Assembly (NCBI GenBank): GCA_046518185.1
Contig: JBKGRZ010000003.1
Span: 186,001 to 250,000 of the forward strand
Reading direction: 5' to 3'
Source of the DNA: Scandinavium vulneris_A
GTDB taxonomy: Bacteria; Pseudomonadota; Gammaproteobacteria; Enterobacterales; Enterobacteriaceae
DNA: 64,000 bases
In this document: positions 62,781 to 64,000 of the stretch, one piece after another
How positions within the stretch are numbered: position 1 is the stretch's first letter
How the letters are laid out: each line of letters opens with the position of its first letter
Notes under the pieces: generated by a model
The model's input: only the letters and a program-made list of their open reading frames with translations
Told to the model about the DNA's origin: nothing
Database searches by the model: none
Program-made: the position numbers and the translations under genes

Positions 62781-62816
62781 GTAGGCCCGGCAAGCTGTGC
62801 GCCGCCGGGCAATCCC
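62781..62816. repeat. REP element between deoB and deoD
   Basis: GCCCGGCAAGCTGTGCGCC followed by GCCGGGC (62785-62810), a REP palindrome inside the deo operon. Confidence 0.8.
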
Positions 62817-62817
62817 A

Positions 62818-64000
62818 TTACAGCATGTTTTTGCCGTATTCCATTGGTGACGTCCCGAAATAGGTCGCCAGGGTCTGACCGATGTCCGCGAAGGTTTCGC
62901 GATGACCAAGCGAGCCCGCTTTCACTTTCGGGCCGTACACCAGCACCGGAATGTGTTCCCGGGTGTGATCGGTCCCGGTCCAGGTCGGGTCGCAGCCGTG
63001 GTCAGCGGTGAGGATGATGATGTCATCTTCACCCACCAGCTCAAGCAGCTCCGGCAGACGGCGGTCAAACAGTTCCAGACCCGCAGCATAACCGGCGACA
63101 TCGCGACGGTGGCCCCAGGAGGAGTCGAAATCAACGAAGTTCGTGAAGACAATGGTCTTATCGCCCGCTTCTTTCATCTCTTTGATGGTGGCATCAAACA
63201 GCGCGTCCAGACCGGTAGCTTTCACTTTCTTGGTGATGCCGCAGTTGGCGTAGATATCCGCGATTTTACCGACGGACACGACGTGGCCGTCTTTTTCATC
63301 AACCAGCTTCTGCAATACGGTCGCCGCTGGCGGTTCAACGGCCAGATCGTGACGGTTGCCGGTACGTTCGAAGTGACCCGCTTTATCGCCCACGAACGGA
63401 CGCGCAATCACGCGACCAATGTTGTAGCCGCCTTCGGTCAGCTCAACACGCGCAATTTCGCACAGCTCATACAGCTTATCGAGGCCGTAGGTTTCTTCGT
63501 GGCAGGCAATCTGGAACACTGAATCCGCGGAGGTGTAGAAAATCGGCTTACCGGTTTTCATGTGCTCTTCGCCCAACTCATCCAGAATCACGGTCCCGGA
63601 AGAGTGGCAGTTACCCAGGTAGCCCGGCAGATTGGCACGTTTCACCAGTTTGTCGAGCAGCTCCTGCGGGAAGCTGTTGTGATGTTCAGGGAAGTAACCC
63701 CAGTCAAACAGCACAGGCACACCGGCGATTTCCCAGTGGCCAGACGGGGTATCTTTCCCGGAGGAAAGCTCATGCGCCCAGCCGTATGCGCCAGTCACTT
63801 CAGCGTTGCCGTCCATACCTGCGGCAACCTTACCGGTGGAGCCTTCGTGGGCTTTAACCAGACCCAGACGGGTCAGGTTCGGCAGGTTCAGCGGGCCCTT
63901 ACGGCCTTTATCTGCTTCACCTTTCGCACAGGCCTCTGCGATGTGGCCCATGGTGTCGGCACCGACATCACCAAAACGTTCTGCGTCTTCGGTGGCGCCG
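62818..64000 (-). CDS. deoB: Phosphopentomutase (partial, N-terminus beyond the window)
   Basis: Converts (deoxy)ribose-1-phosphate to the 5-phosphate. The visible part covers about 394 residues and the frame stays open to the right edge, where GATEDAERFGDVGAD corresponds to residues 15-29 of E. coli DeoB (407 aa). The metal-binding alkaline-phosphatase-superfamily motifs are present: DTPSGHWEIAG, FTNFVDFDSSWGHRRD and ILTADHGCDPTWTGTDHTRE. It lies upstream of deoD in the deo operon. Confidence 0.98.
   Translation of the reverse strand, partial: GATEDAERFGDVGADTMGHIAEACAKGEADKGRKGPLNLPNLTRLGLVKAHEGSTGKVAAGMDGNAEVTGAYGWAHELSSGKDTPSGHWEIAGVPVLFDWGYFPEHHNSFPQELLDKLVKRANLPGYLGNCHSSGTVILDELGEEHMKTGKPIFYTSADSVFQIACHEETYGLDKLYELCEIARVELTEGGYNIGRVIARPFVGDKAGHFERTGNRHDLAVEPPAATVLQKLVDEKDGHVVSVGKIADIYANCGITKKVKATGLDALFDATIKEMKEAGDKTIVFTNFVDFDSSWGHRRDVAGYAAGLELFDRRLPELLELVGEDDIIILTADHGCDPTWTGTDHTREHIPVLVYGPKVKAGSLGHRETFADIGQTLATYFGTSPMEYGKNML

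Overview
The window is a chromosomal segment of an enterobacterium of the family Enterobacteriaceae, close to Escherichia, Salmonella, Citrobacter and Enterobacter but not E. coli itself. The evidence is near-identity of the core proteins to their E. coli counterparts as I remember them (CarA/B, DapB, IleS, DnaK, ThrA/B/C, ArcA, NadR, LplA), conserved gene order around the thr operon, and typical GCCGGGC-type REP elements between genes. I could not run a search, so genus is open. No rRNA, tRNA, CRISPR array, insertion sequence or prophage was seen.

Layout. 1-2.8 kb: dmsB (cut by the left edge) and dmsA of a DMSO-reductase-like molybdoenzyme on the minus strand, with an FNR box and a hairpin over the start region. 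2.85-9 kb: a YgdI/YgdR-type lipoprotein, carB-carA with ARG boxes, and dapB. 9-16 kb: an accessory sugar island made of a LacI-type regulator, a long ManA-like isomerase, a complete mannose-family PTS (IIA, IIB, IIC, IID) and two cupin isomerases of the phosphoglucose isomerase type; a shared palindromic operator flanks its parts. 16-18.6 kb: an AlaX-type editing protein, a LysR regulator and rihC. 18.6-27.2 kb: the ribF-ileS-lspA-fkpB-ispH operon, rpsT, nhaR and nhaA.

27.4-32 kb: an AT-richer cassette with a GH18 chitinase that lacks a signal peptide, a small membrane-anchored ToxR/CadC-like regulator, a phage-type muramidase (TtsA-like) and a LysR regulator. This resembles a muramidase-dependent (type 10-like) export system for chitinase and is the most interesting part of the window. 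32-42 kb: dnaJ-dnaK, satP, an MFS transporter, mog, talB, yaaJ, yaaA and a His/Asp-rich YaaX-type protein. 42-47.3 kb: thrLABC. 47.4-52.6 kb: yjtD, the 46-codon yjjY, arcA, creA, rob, gpmB, yjjX and trpR. creBCD, which separate arcA from creA in E. coli, are missing. 52.6-64 kb: slt, ettA, nadR-radA-serB, ytjB-lplA, deoD and deoB (cut by the right edge).

Most of the window is housekeeping: pyrimidine/arginine precursor supply, lysine and threonine synthesis, chaperones, isoprenoid and lipoprotein maturation, NAD and lipoate salvage, and nucleoside use. Accessory functions sit in discrete insertions between core genes: the molybdoenzyme, the PTS/isomerase island, the chitinase cassette and the MFS transporter. 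Where the open reading frame extends upstream of the likely start, the start given here is the one supported by a ribosome binding site or by the remembered family start.
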